A DNA stretch of 64,000 nt from Mytilus californianus (Eukaryota > Mollusca > Bivalvia > Mytilida > Mytilidae): assembly GCF_021869535.1 (NCBI RefSeq), contig NW_026262659.1, positions 9,424,001-9,488,000 of the forward strand, given 5' to 3'. A program made the position numbers and the translations under genes. The notes under the pieces are model-generated. The model ran no database searches. It saw nothing but the letters and a program-made list of their open reading frames with translations, and was not told where the DNA came from. Shown here piece after piece: positions 43,123-54,671 of this stretch (the first letter of the stretch is position 1; every line of letters starts with the position of its first letter).

Positions 43123-45243
43123 TTACAACAGCGCAACCGGTGGATCCCCTAGCGGTTTTTTAAGAACTTCTATAACAGCTCTCCAAAACAAATCCTCCCC
43201 TACACCACTTGAATATTTAATATGATGACCACTGGCCAGTAGCGATCGAAGATGACTTGTCATATGCTTGGAGTCAATATTTTTCAACATGACGAGAAGA
43301 AAAACATCTCGTCCTAATCTTCTATGTTTTTCCTGTACAATATCAACTTCCCACTGACACCATTCACTTTTGGCAAAATCATTTGACATTATCACGACAA
43401 CTTTTCGTGATTTTTCCACAAACTTATCAATGTTGCCGATGATTGGCTGTCCGATTTCAAAGTCACGATGATGAATACATAATTTTAATCCTTCTTCATT
43501 TTCTACTCTCTTTATGAATTTTTTATGAACCCAATCTCTGTCTTCCTCACAGTACACAACAAATGCATTGTATTCAAAATCTTCATCGTTATCCAAAGTT
43601 AGATATCCTCGTCTTTTGTTGTAGGACACTCGTAAAAGGTAGATATAGTTCTTTATATTTGACTGACATCGCACAATTAACACAATTATTAACACAATGA
43701 TCGTTCCACTTCCTGCAAGTCCAATTATAATTGTATTAAATGGATTCCAGGGAGTACAGATTTCCACTGTTGGGTGATAATTATACAACAGTTTCCCAGC
43801 CAAATCTGGTGGATGTTTGCATTTATAATTCTTGAAGTGTACAAGTTTGTTCATGAAATGTTTTGTCCAATTAAGAAACCAAATCTGGTCACATGTACAA
43901 GAGAAAGGATTAAAGCCTAAATTAAGTGTCTTTAAAGAAAACAAAACTTCCCGAGGAAAGGAAGTCTGATTTATAACTGTAATCGAATTCACGCTCAATT
44001 CCAGCATAGTTAACGATGTAACATTAAGGAATAAATTTTTCCACTGAAAAATTTTGTTCTGACTAAGATTTATAGACCATATCTTTTTGAAGGGTGTAAA
44101 CAACATTTCGGGGATGGCGGTAATTCCACATCCTGCAAGTATAAGTTTCTGAAGATTGGACAATGGACGAAGAGTTTCTTTGAACATTGAAAGGTTTCGT
44201 GGCATGAAATTTTGACTCAGATCGAGGTACTCGATGTCTGGACAGTATGCAAATATTTTGCTAGTTGTTCTGTCAAAATGGAAGTTGTTCAAACTCATCT
44301 GAAGTGTGGACAGAGATGTGCTATTGAAAGCAAACTCACTTATCTTTTTTAAAGGATTTCCTATTCTTGATATCATCAGAGTCTTTATATGAGGCAAAGA
44401 CGAAAAAACATTATCTTGTATTCGACCAGTATTAATGCCTTCTAAATTCAATAACTGAACGTTTGGCAAACATCTAAAAGTGTTGTTTCCAAGGTCGCCA
44501 ATATTGTTGCTACCCAGGTTAAGGTGTTGTAAGTTTGGAACATGACTTAAATCTAAATTAGAACACCATTTTGGGACCTTTGTGAGCCGGTTACTATCTA
44601 AAGATAATTTTACCAATGTTTTCAATCCCTTCACATACACATCTTTGATAGAATTATCAGATAATATTAGATTTGTCAAAGAAGTCAATTGCTCAAACAT
44701 TATACAGTTTACATCTTTGAAATTATTTCCAGTTATAACTATCTTCTGTATTTTACTTGTTGAAAATGAAATAAAAGTATCAGCAGGCAGGTTCGTCCAT
44801 TTATTGTCACGAAGATGGAGTGCTTTCAAATAACGTTTCTGAAGATTAAAAAAGGCTTTTGTTAACACAATGATATCCAGTTGATGTTGGTTTGATATTT
44901 CCAATGTTCTGAGGGCTGAAATATTGTAAAACGCCTTTGGATGAATATACGTTATGTAATTATCACGCAGTATCAGTTTTCCGATGTACATACCGAATGA
45001 AAGATTATAAAATGTATGTTCCCCAATATATGATAAATTTGTGTGGGTCAAATTCACTAATGTAATACTAGGTGGAAATTTTGGAACATAGTGTAAGGAA
45101 ACTCCACTACATAAGGCTTTCGTCCCTTCACATATACAGTGTTTGTCACATGTGATGTTACTTCCATTTACGTGATTGAACTGCGTAATAATAACGATAA
45201 ACATAACGCTTGAAAAAACGCGTGCAGTATAACAGAAAATCAT
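43123..45243 (-). CDS. TLR: Toll-like receptor (TLR-a), single coding exon
   Basis: 706 residues. A signal peptide (to about residue 27) precedes an LRR N-terminal cap (CDKHCICEG..C), some 17-18 leucine-rich repeats (NLILSDNSIKDVYVKGL, LQHLNLGSNNIGDLGNNTF) and one LRR C-terminal cap (NPFSCTCDQIWFLNW..CKHPP). This is the single-cysteine-cluster architecture of vertebrate-type TLRs. The membrane span is about 504-525 and the TIR domain about 552-697, with box 1 YNAFVVY, BB loop RDFEIGQPI (593-601) and box 3 FW (686-687). It should sense ligands outside the cell and recruit MyD88-type adaptors inside. In the BB loop, Ile replaces the usual Pro. A splice acceptor (TTTTTTGTAG, exon from 45257) lies 13 bases upstream of the ATG, so a 5' UTR intron is likely. 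A close paralog lies at 52186-54309. Confidence 0.95.
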   Translation of the reverse strand: MIFCYTARVFSSVMFIVIITQFNHVNGSNITCDKHCICEGTKALCSGVSLHYVPKFPPSITLVNLTHTNLSYIGEHTFYNLSFGMYIGKLILRDNYITYIHPKAFYNISALRTLEISNQHQLDIIVLTKAFFNLQKRYLKALHLRDNKWTNLPADTFISFSTSKIQKIVITGNNFKDVNCIMFEQLTSLTNLILSDNSIKDVYVKGLKTLVKLSLDSNRLTKVPKWCSNLDLSHVPNLQHLNLGSNNIGDLGNNTFRCLPNVQLLNLEGINTGRIQDNVFSSLPHIKTLMISRIGNPLKKISEFAFNSTSLSTLQMSLNNFHFDRTTSKIFAYCPDIEYLDLSQNFMPRNLSMFKETLRPLSNLQKLILAGCGITAIPEMLFTPFKKIWSINLSQNKIFQWKNLFLNVTSLTMLELSVNSITVINQTSFPREVLFSLKTLNLGFNPFSCTCDQIWFLNWTKHFMNKLVHFKNYKCKHPPDLAGKLLYNYHPTVEICTPWNPFNTIIIGLAGSGTIIVLIIVLIVRCQSNIKNYIYLLRVSYNKRRGYLTLDNDEDFEYNAFVVYCEEDRDWVHKKFIKRVENEEGLKLCIHHRDFEIGQPIIGNIDKFVEKSRKVVVIMSNDFAKSEWCQWEVDIVQEKHRRLGRDVFLLVMLKNIDSKHMTSHLRSLLASGHHIKYSSGVGEDLFWRAVIEVLKKPLGDPPVALL

Positions 45244-45404
45244 CTTCTTCGTGAATTCTACAAAAAAACCAAAACGAAATATAGATAAATAAATGCATCA
45301 ACACAGACTTACTTCAGTCGTATTTGATAAAACCTTTCGGAATCTGTGGTCCTCAGTGCTCTTCAACTTCGTTTTTTATTTTGCCTTTTTTATATCAAGC
45401 TTCA

Positions 45405-45475
45405 CTGATGCGTCTTTTGTACACGAAACGTGTTTCCGGCGTACAAAACTTTAATCATGGTATCTATGCTTAGTT
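45405..45475 (+). repeat. Interspersed repeat R7 fragment
   Basis: CAAGCTTCACTGATGCGTCT.. and ACGAAACGTGTTTCCGGCGT, related to 29975-30060. Confidence 0.6.
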
Positions 45476-48174
45476 TATTAGGATGTAAATGAAATATAAT
45501 ATGATAATATGACAAGGGGCGTAAAGCAAAACATAGTTATAATAAAACTTTGAGTATTTAGGGCTTTTTAAATGTATTGATTGAATATCAGAATTTTATG
45601 TAAGCTTTATTTTTTCTCTTTTTTCTGTTAATATTGATGTACACATAATACGAAGAATTTTAAATAAGAATACTCAGTTTATAAATACATTATGTACTGA
45701 ATATAGAACAAAAGTTACAAAACAACTGGCTAGTATCAAGCGTTGCCGTATTGTTTTTATGCACGAGTAGTAACTACAATGTCCGAGGCGATAACCGGGG
45801 ACCATGACCTGACTACGAGTATAGAAAAACCAAACGGGTGGTTGTTACCAACCCGCTTCTTTTATAACTTTTATTTGGATCTGACATGTAAAACGATTAT
45901 AATTAGAAAGTAGTACATTTTACATTTTAAAGACGATTGAATAATTAACAAGATTAAACACAACACACGATGTTTAAACTAGTGCATGACCTACGACGTT
46001 TGGAGGTATTATGATTTAATAATTAATAAATTAGGGATTTTGCTTTAAAATCACGCTTTTCAAATCCTAAGCTGTGTCCATGTAAATTTATTGCTGATTT
46101 CTTTGATCCACATCAGTGTGGTAGGGTTAGACTGAAAAAGGAGAGACAAATTCTTAAAGTGACAAGCAAAAACAAAACCTTTCTATTTTACTATAGCCTG
46201 ACAGTCTAGAAGTTAGTCAATGTCCTCTTTTAAACAAGTGTTCTTTTTTCAATTTAAAAACATCTCTAATAGTGTTGATGTGGGGCAATATAAAGGTTTG
46301 TTTCCCAATTTTGAAAGTGGCGGGAGTGTGCCTCCCCTTATAAATACATACCGTCGACACCAAAAAAGAAAAACAACGAACAAACAAACAAAACCAACCA
46401 AACAAACAAATAAACATCATTAATATGAATAGAATAATGGATTTTGTCTCGATTAGAATTTTCGACACACATATTTTGGAAATGGAATGTTATTTTGAAG
46501 CTCATTGGAGTTAAGTGATATTCAGGCATAGCCAAGGATTGACAAGGTGACATAATATAGTTTTCAATTACCATCCCAATATCCAACATGAGTGATATCT
46601 AATTTGACGTTGAGAGTAATTTTGCACTATCACAATACAACTTGAACTAATTCATTGAAGAAGATGAGAAAAGAGGGAAATTTCCGTATAGTTAAATTAA
46701 GATTTCAGTTTAACACCTAAGCAAACCGAAGAGAAGTTCGTACACGGAAACGTGTTATGGTTACAGTTACTATAGTATATCAATTATCAACACATTGCGT
46801 TAAGTATGAGCCACTTACCTTCGCTACCATTCGCTACAATTGTCGTTTAAAAAACAACAACTACAAAGATCCTTTAAATTCCTCAATTGGCGTTCCAAAA
46901 TGCGGAAATATTTCTTCGTAATCATTTACTTGATATAATATTAATTATGTATTGAATTTGATTTTGAATACACTTAGTTTTCTGCTTTAAAAAAAAACGA
47001 ATTTATTCAATGAATATTTCTTTCACCCCTAATAAAGCAATATAAATAAACCACAATAGTATAGCTCATTTATGCGGAAATCATTTTAGGTCAGGTTAAC
47101 TTCCCCGTATAGGAAAAGGTAATAGCAATTGGCTTTTTTTGTTTTTTCACCAGTTATTAATTATTACAGATAAAAGAGTATTTGCTGGCGGTAAGAATCT
47201 ATCACTTTATCGAATAATTCTGATTAAAATCTGTCTACACACTTATCATTTTTTATTAGTTAAATATTCTCATGATGTAGATCTTTAGATTGAATATAGG
47301 TGTTTTTCTGTACATTGCTTTTACATATTATATAAAGCAAATACAGGATAAACGTTAAACATTTAGTCACAACGCTTTAAAACGCAATACTTAAAAAACA
47401 TGTATATGTTAAAATATTTTGTCGCAGTCAGTAATCTTTGAAGCGAGATCTCATGATTTTGTATATCTGTATAATACCTATTGCAGTGTGAATGGCACGA
47501 TGTCCTTTGCAAAATGAGCAAGAACGCTCGAGATTATAGAATGTGGGGAATCCAGTATGAAAATCAGTGACTGCACTTTATTTTTGATATAATCACAGAT
47601 TATGTAAATGCTTACAAGAAACAAGACGAAATGAACGCAAATAATTACTTCACAATTCCAAAGTGTTTGTAAGATATGCATTTTATTTTAGTTTATGCCC
47701 GTTGCTAGGTTCTGAACATTTATAGAAATATTCGTCTCTTTTTTCGCGGGCTTACCATATATACGACATGCATATCATACAATGTCGTCAATAATTATTG
47801 ACCTTTTTCTTTCTTGCTTTTCCGATTTCAATGTATTCAGATTATCGAGTTTTATAAAATTAACATGTGGAAGACTTTTAATGTCAACATAACGTACCTG
47901 TTGGTGATCCTTACAAAGTTTAATCCAGGTAGATACTTCGTTTGGTCCATTACCAGTAGTTAAATTCATCAGAGGAGATTTGAGGAAAATATGTGAAATA
48001 TGACGAATATGATTGGAGCTATATTTGATTCGTATACGATCCATAAATATGTAAATATGACAAGTGAAATATATATAAATAGCAAATGTTATGTCACATT
48101 AATAGCGGTAAGATTTAAAAGTTGCTTTTACACAATGTGTTATAATAAGCTTTCTGTACACATACAGAAAAAAT

Positions 48175-48265
48175 AGTTTGATGAATTTCCGTCATTCGGA
48201 GCGATTTTCTGGATTAACCTTCATCAGGAACACTAAAACCCAAACATTTAAAGGCCAATAATGTA
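48175..48265 (+). repeat. Repeat R6, partial copy
   Basis: CGATTTTCTGGATTAACCTT.., ..CATCAGGAACACTAAAACCC matches the tandem pair at 3428-4005. Confidence 0.7.
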
Positions 48266-49242
48266 GAAATATAAGCAGCTAAATAATTAATCCAAAGGTA
48301 TTCGGAAGTAGTTTTACAATTACAAAAAAATCGTAAATGCGAACCTCTTAGAGCACAGTGTAAAATATGTCTGGCCAAACGGGTTTGTAGATATGGGACA
48401 AAACTGTCTCTTTAAGTTTAACATGCTAGACACATTATATATCTTAGACAGTTCTTGGTAAACAATACCGAATGTCCCCGGTGTGTTCATTAAATCAAAA
48501 CCCAACTTTCCAGCTTATCCCGGTAATACCACCGCCGAAAATGAAATCTTCTTTATTATTTTAAAAATTTTTTGATAATTATATTTGCATAGACCTATAC
48601 ATTATTTTTTTCCCTAATATCGTATTATTTCGGTAGGTTTATTTCATTTAAAGTCCACGGGTTACTTTTTGTAGACTAAGTTAAGTCAAATGATTTACCG
48701 TATATTTAAATTTCTTCATACATTTTATATTTCACATTTCTTAAATCACGTGATTTAACGTTTCATTATAAGACATTTAGCCTAATCATTTTTGAAATCC
48801 TGTACGGGTACTTCAAGGAGACTGAGTAATTCCCTTTTGTATTAAATAGAATAAAAATAAATTAATGCAGCAATCTTCTGTAAATGTAGGCAGTAGTAAT
48901 TCACGATGTTCAAATGTCATTTATCGTTTAGAAATACAAAGTGAGGTAATGATTAAAATCTGAAGTACTCGCATGCACTCCAAAAGAAACAACACTGGAT
49001 GTGTTGATCCTGCTAGGCATGCATCACCCGCTATGCGAATCCACAGAATTGGGTAGAGGACACACTCGATAAAGTTACCGACTACTAATGTGGTCTCTAA
49101 AGTTTAAAGACAGCGAAAATATGTCGTTAGTGATTTTAGTCAAAACAAGATCAGGGCAGACAACCTGATCGTGACAGTTGACAGTAAAATTGACATAGTG
49201 TCGGTTTCAGTCGTTCTACCACAACATTAGTATTCTACATAA

Positions 49243-49400
49243 GAAAATGCCTGTACCAAGTCAGGAATATGACAGTTGTTATCCATTCATTTGATGTGTT
49301 TAAGCTTTTGATTTTGCCATTTGATTAGGGACTTTCCATTTTGATTTTTCATCAGAGTTCGGGTATTTTGTGGTGTTACTTTTTGGAGCAGTATTTGTGC
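49243..49400 (+). repeat. Interspersed repeat R2
   Basis: AAATGCCTGTACCAAGTCAG.., ATGACAGTTGTTATCCATTC.., ATTTGATTAGGGACTTTCCA. It is very close to the copies at 50752 and 56985. Confidence 0.8.
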
Positions 49401-49589
49401 AAGAAGTATATGATAGATAAAGATAAGAACATAAAAGATAAAAAGTTCAGAATTCAAGGAATAAGTTCATGTCATTCTTAAAACAAAAGCGTTTGGTAAT
49501 ATAAATTTGTATTTATACGGTAGTCCCTGTAACTCTTTTTCAAAAGAAAACAACATTACGAGTAATTATTCTAGAAAGTCATAAACATT

Positions 49590-49760
49590 TCAGTATAAAA
49601 GAGAGGCGAAATATACCAGACGGACATTCAAACTCATAAGTCGAAAATATACTGACAACGCCATGGCTAACAAAAAAGCCAACAGACAAACAATAGTGAA
49701 CAAAACACAACATAGAAAACTAAAGACTGAGCAACACGAACCCCACCAAACCTGTCGATA
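49590..49760 (-). repeat. Tail of the reverse-transcriptase element, solo fragment
   Basis: TACCAGACGGACATTCAAAC.., TGACAACGCCATGGCTAACA.., GAGCAACACGAACCCCACCA parallels 54390-54530 immediately 3' of the RT frame. Confidence 0.75.
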
Positions 49761-50009
49761 GTTTTATTAGATATTTTGTGAAAAGTGTCACTCTACCATT
49801 TGGAAGAGTTTCATGATTTTGTCACGTAATAGTAGCGTTTCAATAATTCTTTATGAAATCTGTAAATGACCACATTACGTAGCATAGTTGTTTCTTCCAC
49901 TTACCAACATTCGTTTTTCCTGTGACATCCCAAATAAACGGTCCTTCATTCCGGTAAATTCAAAATGCAGAACTTATCTATAATTGGTTTACTGTTTTAT
50001 TTGTTCTCC

Positions 50010-50055
50010 TGAACATGCATGAAATATTTGCTATTTGACGTTAGCAAACAAAAAA
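50010..50055 (+). repeat. Interspersed repeat R5 fragment
   Basis: CATGCATGAAATATTTGCTA resembles other R5 copies. Confidence 0.55.
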
Positions 50056-50751
50056 TAACTACGTATTACAAACAAAAATGGCCCTTGTTGAAAAAGTTTC
50101 TTTTTAAGTATGATGCACATTACTGTAAGATCCGTACTATAGAACAAATATATTTCTTTATTTTTGTTATTATAAGAAGTTGAAATGCTAAATTTGGGTA
50201 AAAAACAATAAGCGTATTTGATTTAATTCGTGAGATTAAACATTTAAACAAAAAGTGTATTATATGTTTATTCATCAGGATTAATTCATTCATTTACCGC
50301 TAGCTATAAAGATTGGAATTTCATTATGATATGACATTTATACCTAACAGGAACGGAACATAATGCCTTGGAAAATGAAACCTTCCCTTCACAAATAAGG
50401 ATCGTTGACGTACTCAGATATAAACATTCTCCCTATAAATGGTTCTGAGATCATATCACCATGTAATCAAAACTTATCTATATTACTTAAAGTTTTACCA
50501 CATACAGATTTGAAATTTGGTTTTAAAAATAGACATGAACGATTTGAAATTTGATGCATGACGCATGCATACTATTCATACAATTAAATATTTGTTTTAC
50601 AGAAGCATGTATTAGAAAAATTTCGTATAAGCAATAGAAATTTTCTTCTAACATCAAACATCAACCACAGGGCTATGACACTTGGCTAGCTGATCTCGAT
50701 GGTGCGGTTAGCTAGCTATACAACCAGGTTTAGTCCACCATTATCTACATA

Positions 50752-50900
50752 TGGAAATGCCTGTACCAAGTCAGGAATATGACAATTGTTTTCCTTCGTT
50801 TGATGTGTTTGCACTTTGATTTTGTCATTTGATAAGGGACTTCCCGTTTTGAATTTTCCTTAAAGTTCAGTATATTTGTTTGTATTACTTTTTTCAACCC
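50752..50900 (+). repeat. Interspersed repeat R2
   Basis: AAATGCCTGTACCAAGTCAG.., CCTTCGTTTGATGTGTTTGC.., ATTTGATAAGGGACTTCCCG. Confidence 0.8.
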
Positions 50901-52185
50901 AGAGTTATGCACGAAATTAAAGCATTAAATATGCTGAAAATATTTATAAATTGCTTAATGATGCTAATATAATATATTGAGGGTAAACCATAAGTACGCA
51001 AAAGTTGACCATGGTGCTTTGCTTTTAGTGTTATATAAAAAAAAACTATTTAATTTGCCAAAAAACACTATGATAACTACATATACGTTTGTGTAAGTAT
51101 ACGAATTTTCAATGCGATAAATATTTCCCTAACTACTATTATATTTGAATTACAAATATTGGGCTTCAATATTTCTTCCTCAAATCGGTAAAATTATTCC
51201 CCGTATTTGAGTGTCGTCTGCATAACCCAATTACGTGTAACGGTCCAAGGACAATAATTGTCGCTTTCTCTTCCTATTGATTTCTCGTATGTAGAATTAG
51301 GAATGTATACATTTACGTCATATACATGTACATCAACATGCACTGCTATTCAAACAAACGACGTGATCAGAAAACAAAAGTGAAAGCCACCCTTTTGCCT
51401 CTATTTGTTCATTTTAGTGACATAACACTTCTTTTTGTTTTTGTGTCAATTATACTTCTGTTTTTATTTAAGCAAAAGGGGATTGGATTAGTTTTCATCT
51501 GTGCACTCTTTGTATACCGTATTGTTTCTTTTCATGCAAATGAGATAAAACAGTGCTGATAAATCGAACATGTACACACAATAACTGGATATAATAGACA
51601 AAATACTATCTAGGTATTCCACGGTTAGTTATGTCTGTTCAAAATATAATATTAAATTTGTTTATTTGTATTCCACTGGATTGAAGTAAAACATTGGTTT
51701 TGTATGACATTTTTTGGCTCTCTCTTTATTATTCAAATACATGTTTTTCATTCGTCTTCACGAAATGCTTGTTCTAGTTAAATTATAAGATTACAATACA
51801 ATTTCCAAGGGAACGTATACAAACATTATTTGAATAACAACAATTAGTACCGTGAGCACAGAAAACTTGATTTGGAGACAAATAGCCAAACTACATGTAT
51901 TGGTAGAATCTTTTATACCCTAAGTAAATATGTATATAAAGGAGTAATAAGATGAGAAACAGCATTAAGTGCACTGCTTGGTTAATACATTGTTGAGTTT
52001 TCTAGTTTTTCGTTGGATTGGTACATTCTTCCAATATCCAGTCTTTCAGATAATTGACGGAGGTACAATTGTTGAATCCTCCATACTCATGAATTTTTTG
52101 GAACAGAAACGTCTTGAAATGTCTTAATGTTCTTTAAAACTACAAACAAACAGTTGTATAAAGAGTAAATAGTTATTTTTACAAC

Positions 52186-54309
52186 TTACAACAACGCAAC
52201 AGGTGGATACCCTAGCGGTTTTTTAAGACCTTCTACAACAGCTCTCCAAAACAAATCCTCTCCTACACCACTTGAATATTTGATATGGTTACCACTGACC
52301 AGTAGTGATCGGAGATGACTTGTCATATGCTTCGAGTCAATATTTTTCAACATGACGAGAAGAAACACATCTCGTCCTAGTCGCCTACGTTTTTCCTGTA
52401 CAACATCAACTTCCCACTGACACCATTCACTTTTGGCAAAATCATTTGACATTATAACCACAACTTTTCTAGATTTTTCAACAAAATTATCAATGTTGCC
52501 AATGATTGGCTGTCCTATTTCGAAGTCACGATGGTGAATACACAATTTTAATCCCTCTTCCTTTTCAACTCTCTGTATGAATTTTGTATGAACCCAGTCT
52601 CTGTCTGCTTCACAGTACACAACAAATGCATTATATTCAAAATCTTCGTCGTTGTCCAAAGTCAAATATCCTCGTCTTTTGTTGTAGGACACTCGTACTA
52701 GATAAACATAGTTCTTAATATGTGATTGACATCGCACAATAAGTACAATAATTAACACAATTATCGTTCCACTTCCTGCAAGCCCAATTATAATTGTATT
52801 TGTTGGTTTCCATGGATTACAGCTTTCCTCTGTTGGGTGATAATTTGACAAAAGTTTTCCATCCATAATAGGTGGATGTTTGCATTTATAAAGTTTGAAA
52901 TTTTCAACCTTGTTCATAAAATGTTTCGTCCAATTAAGGAACCAACGCTGTTCACATGTACATGAGAAAGGGTTAAAGCCTAAATCCAGTTTCTTTAATG
53001 AAAATAAAACTTCCGGTGGAAAAGAAGTCTGGTTTATAACTGAAATCGAATTTACGCTCAAATCTAGCATAGTTAATGAAGTTACATTAATGAATAAATT
53101 GTTCCAGCGAAAAATTCTGTTCCCCATAAGATTTATTGACCAAATATGTTTGAATGGTGTAAATAACATGTCTGGAATATCGGTTATTGCGCTTTGTACA
53201 AGTATAAGTTTCCGAAGATTCGATAACGGTTGTAGCATTTCTTTGAACATTGACAGGTTTCTTGGCATGAAATTATGACTCAGATCCAGATTCTCCAAGT
53301 CTGGACAGTATGCAAAAACTTTGGTAGATGTTCTGTCAAAATGAATGGAGTTCAAATTCATCTGAAGCGTAGTAAGTGACGAACTATTGAAAGCAAACTG
53401 ACCAATCTTCTTTAAAGGATTTCCTATTCTTGGTAACAACAGAGTTTTGAGAACAGGCATAGGCGAAAAGATATTATCTTGTAAACGACCTGTATGAATT
53501 TCTTCTAAATTTAGAAACTTAATGTTCGGTAAACATCTAAAAGCATTTTTTCCGAAAGCGCCAATGTTGTTGTTTCCAAGTGTGAGGTTTTGTAAGTTTG
53601 GAACAAAACTAAAACCTGCTTTAGAACACCATTTTGGGACTTTCGTTAACATGTTACTCCTTAAATCTAATCTAGATACATTTTGCAACCCCTTCATATA
53701 AATATCTGTGATAGAATTATTGGATAACATTAAGTGTTTCAAAGAAATTATTTCCTCAAACATTGTACAGTTAAATATTTCAAAATTATTTCCTGTTAAA
53801 ATAAGCTTCAGTAGTTTGCTATTTTTGAATGCATTAAAGGAATCTACTGGAATTTCTGTCCATTGATTGTCAAGAAGATGGAGCATTTTCAAATTCCTTT
53901 TATTCAGGGAGACGAATGCTTTTGTCAACACTGTTATATTCAATTGTGGTTGATTGGCAATATACAATGTTTTGAGAGCTGAAATGTTTAAAAAAGCTTT
54001 GGGATGAATGTAAGTAATAAAATTTTCCTGTAGAACTAGTTTACCAATAAACTTACTAAACGACAGATTATAAAATGTTTGTTCGCCAATATAAGATAGA
54101 TTTGTGTGGGTCAAATTCACAACTGCAATATCTGGTGGAAATCTTGGAACATAGTTTAAGGAAACTCCACTACATATTGCGCTCTGCCTTTTACATACAC
54201 AGTGTATGTTGCATGTGATGTCACTTGCAATTAAATCATTGAAGTGTGTATAAATTACGATACACATTACAAGAGAAACACGTGCCGTATAACCAAACAA
54301 CATTTTCAT
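52186..54309 (-). CDS. TLR: Toll-like receptor (TLR-b), single coding exon, paralog of TLR-a
   Basis: 707 residues from ATG at 54309. The frame is open for seven more codons upstream, but a splice acceptor (TTGTCTTTTGTAG, exon from 54317) falls inside them, so MKMLFGYTARV is the likely start, matching MIFCYTARVF in TLR-a. The architecture is the same: signal peptide, LRR N-cap (CNIHCVCKR..C), leucine-rich repeats, one C-cap (NPFSCTCEQRWFLNW), a membrane span and a TIR domain with YNAFVVY, RDFEIGQPI and FW. By eye the membrane-plus-TIR block differs from TLR-a at about 15 of 204 positions, whereas the ectodomain is only about two-thirds identical. The pair is therefore a tandem duplication with a conserved signalling half and a diverged sensing half. 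A reverse-transcriptase element lies just upstream on the same strand, apparently inside the 5' UTR intron. Confidence 0.95.
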   Translation of the reverse strand: MKMLFGYTARVSLVMCIVIYTHFNDLIASDITCNIHCVCKRQSAICSGVSLNYVPRFPPDIAVVNLTHTNLSYIGEQTFYNLSFSKFIGKLVLQENFITYIHPKAFLNISALKTLYIANQPQLNITVLTKAFVSLNKRNLKMLHLLDNQWTEIPVDSFNAFKNSKLLKLILTGNNFEIFNCTMFEEIISLKHLMLSNNSITDIYMKGLQNVSRLDLRSNMLTKVPKWCSKAGFSFVPNLQNLTLGNNNIGAFGKNAFRCLPNIKFLNLEEIHTGRLQDNIFSPMPVLKTLLLPRIGNPLKKIGQFAFNSSSLTTLQMNLNSIHFDRTSTKVFAYCPDLENLDLSHNFMPRNLSMFKEMLQPLSNLRKLILVQSAITDIPDMLFTPFKHIWSINLMGNRIFRWNNLFINVTSLTMLDLSVNSISVINQTSFPPEVLFSLKKLDLGFNPFSCTCEQRWFLNWTKHFMNKVENFKLYKCKHPPIMDGKLLSNYHPTEESCNPWKPTNTIIIGLAGSGTIIVLIIVLIVRCQSHIKNYVYLVRVSYNKRRGYLTLDNDEDFEYNAFVVYCEADRDWVHTKFIQRVEKEEGLKLCIHHRDFEIGQPIIGNIDNFVEKSRKVVVIMSNDFAKSEWCQWEVDVVQEKRRRLGRDVFLLVMLKNIDSKHMTSHLRSLLVSGNHIKYSSGVGEDLFWRAVVEGLKKPLGYPPVALL

Positions 54310-54369
54310 CTTGATTTCTACAAAAGACAAAAAATGAAATATAAAACAGTTTTTATCAATCGTATTTTA

Positions 54370-54671
54370 TAAAAGAGGAACGATAGATACCAGAGGGACA
54401 ATCAAACTCATAGATCGAAAACAAACTGACAACGCCATGGCCAAAAATAAAAAGACAAACAGACAAATAATAGTACAGATGACACAACATAGAAAACTAA
54501 AGACTAAGCAACACGAACCCCACCAAAAACTGGGGGCGATCTCAGGTGCTCCGGAAGGGTAAGCAGATTCTGCTCCACATGTGGCACCCGTCGTGTTGCT
54601 TATGTTATTACAAATCCGGTAAATAGTCTAATTCGGTAAGTCATATTCGTGAAAAGGGAAGGGTATTGTAG
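54370..54671 (-). repeat. 3' tail of the reverse-transcriptase element
   Basis: Non-coding sequence after the RT stop codon, containing CACCAAAAACTGGGGGCGAT.. and CAGGTGCTCCGGAAGGGTAA. Related tails occur at 36960-37240, 49590-49760 and 60940-61150, so this is the element's shared 3' end. Confidence 0.75.

Larger units (their letters stand above)
45244..52185. other. Region between the two TLR genes
   Basis: It holds an R7 fragment (45405-45475), an R6 fragment (48175-48265), two R2 copies (49243-49400, 50752-50900), a reverse-transcriptase-element tail (49590-49760) and an R5 fragment (50010-50055). The 5' non-coding exon(s) of the first TLR should lie here but cannot be placed. No other coding exon was supported. 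Confidence 0.55.

Noticed and set aside
47775..48044. 89-codon minus-strand open frame (MDRIRIKYSSNH..)
   Set aside because: Composition looks protein-like, but there is no homology I recognise and no splice partner, so it is left uncalled.
52895..53278. 127-codon plus-strand open frame
   Set aside because: It is antisense to the leucine-rich repeats of TLR-b.
54310..54330. Seven extra N-terminal codons of TLR-b
   Set aside because: They contain the splice acceptor TTTTGTAG, and alignment with TLR-a begins at the later ATG.
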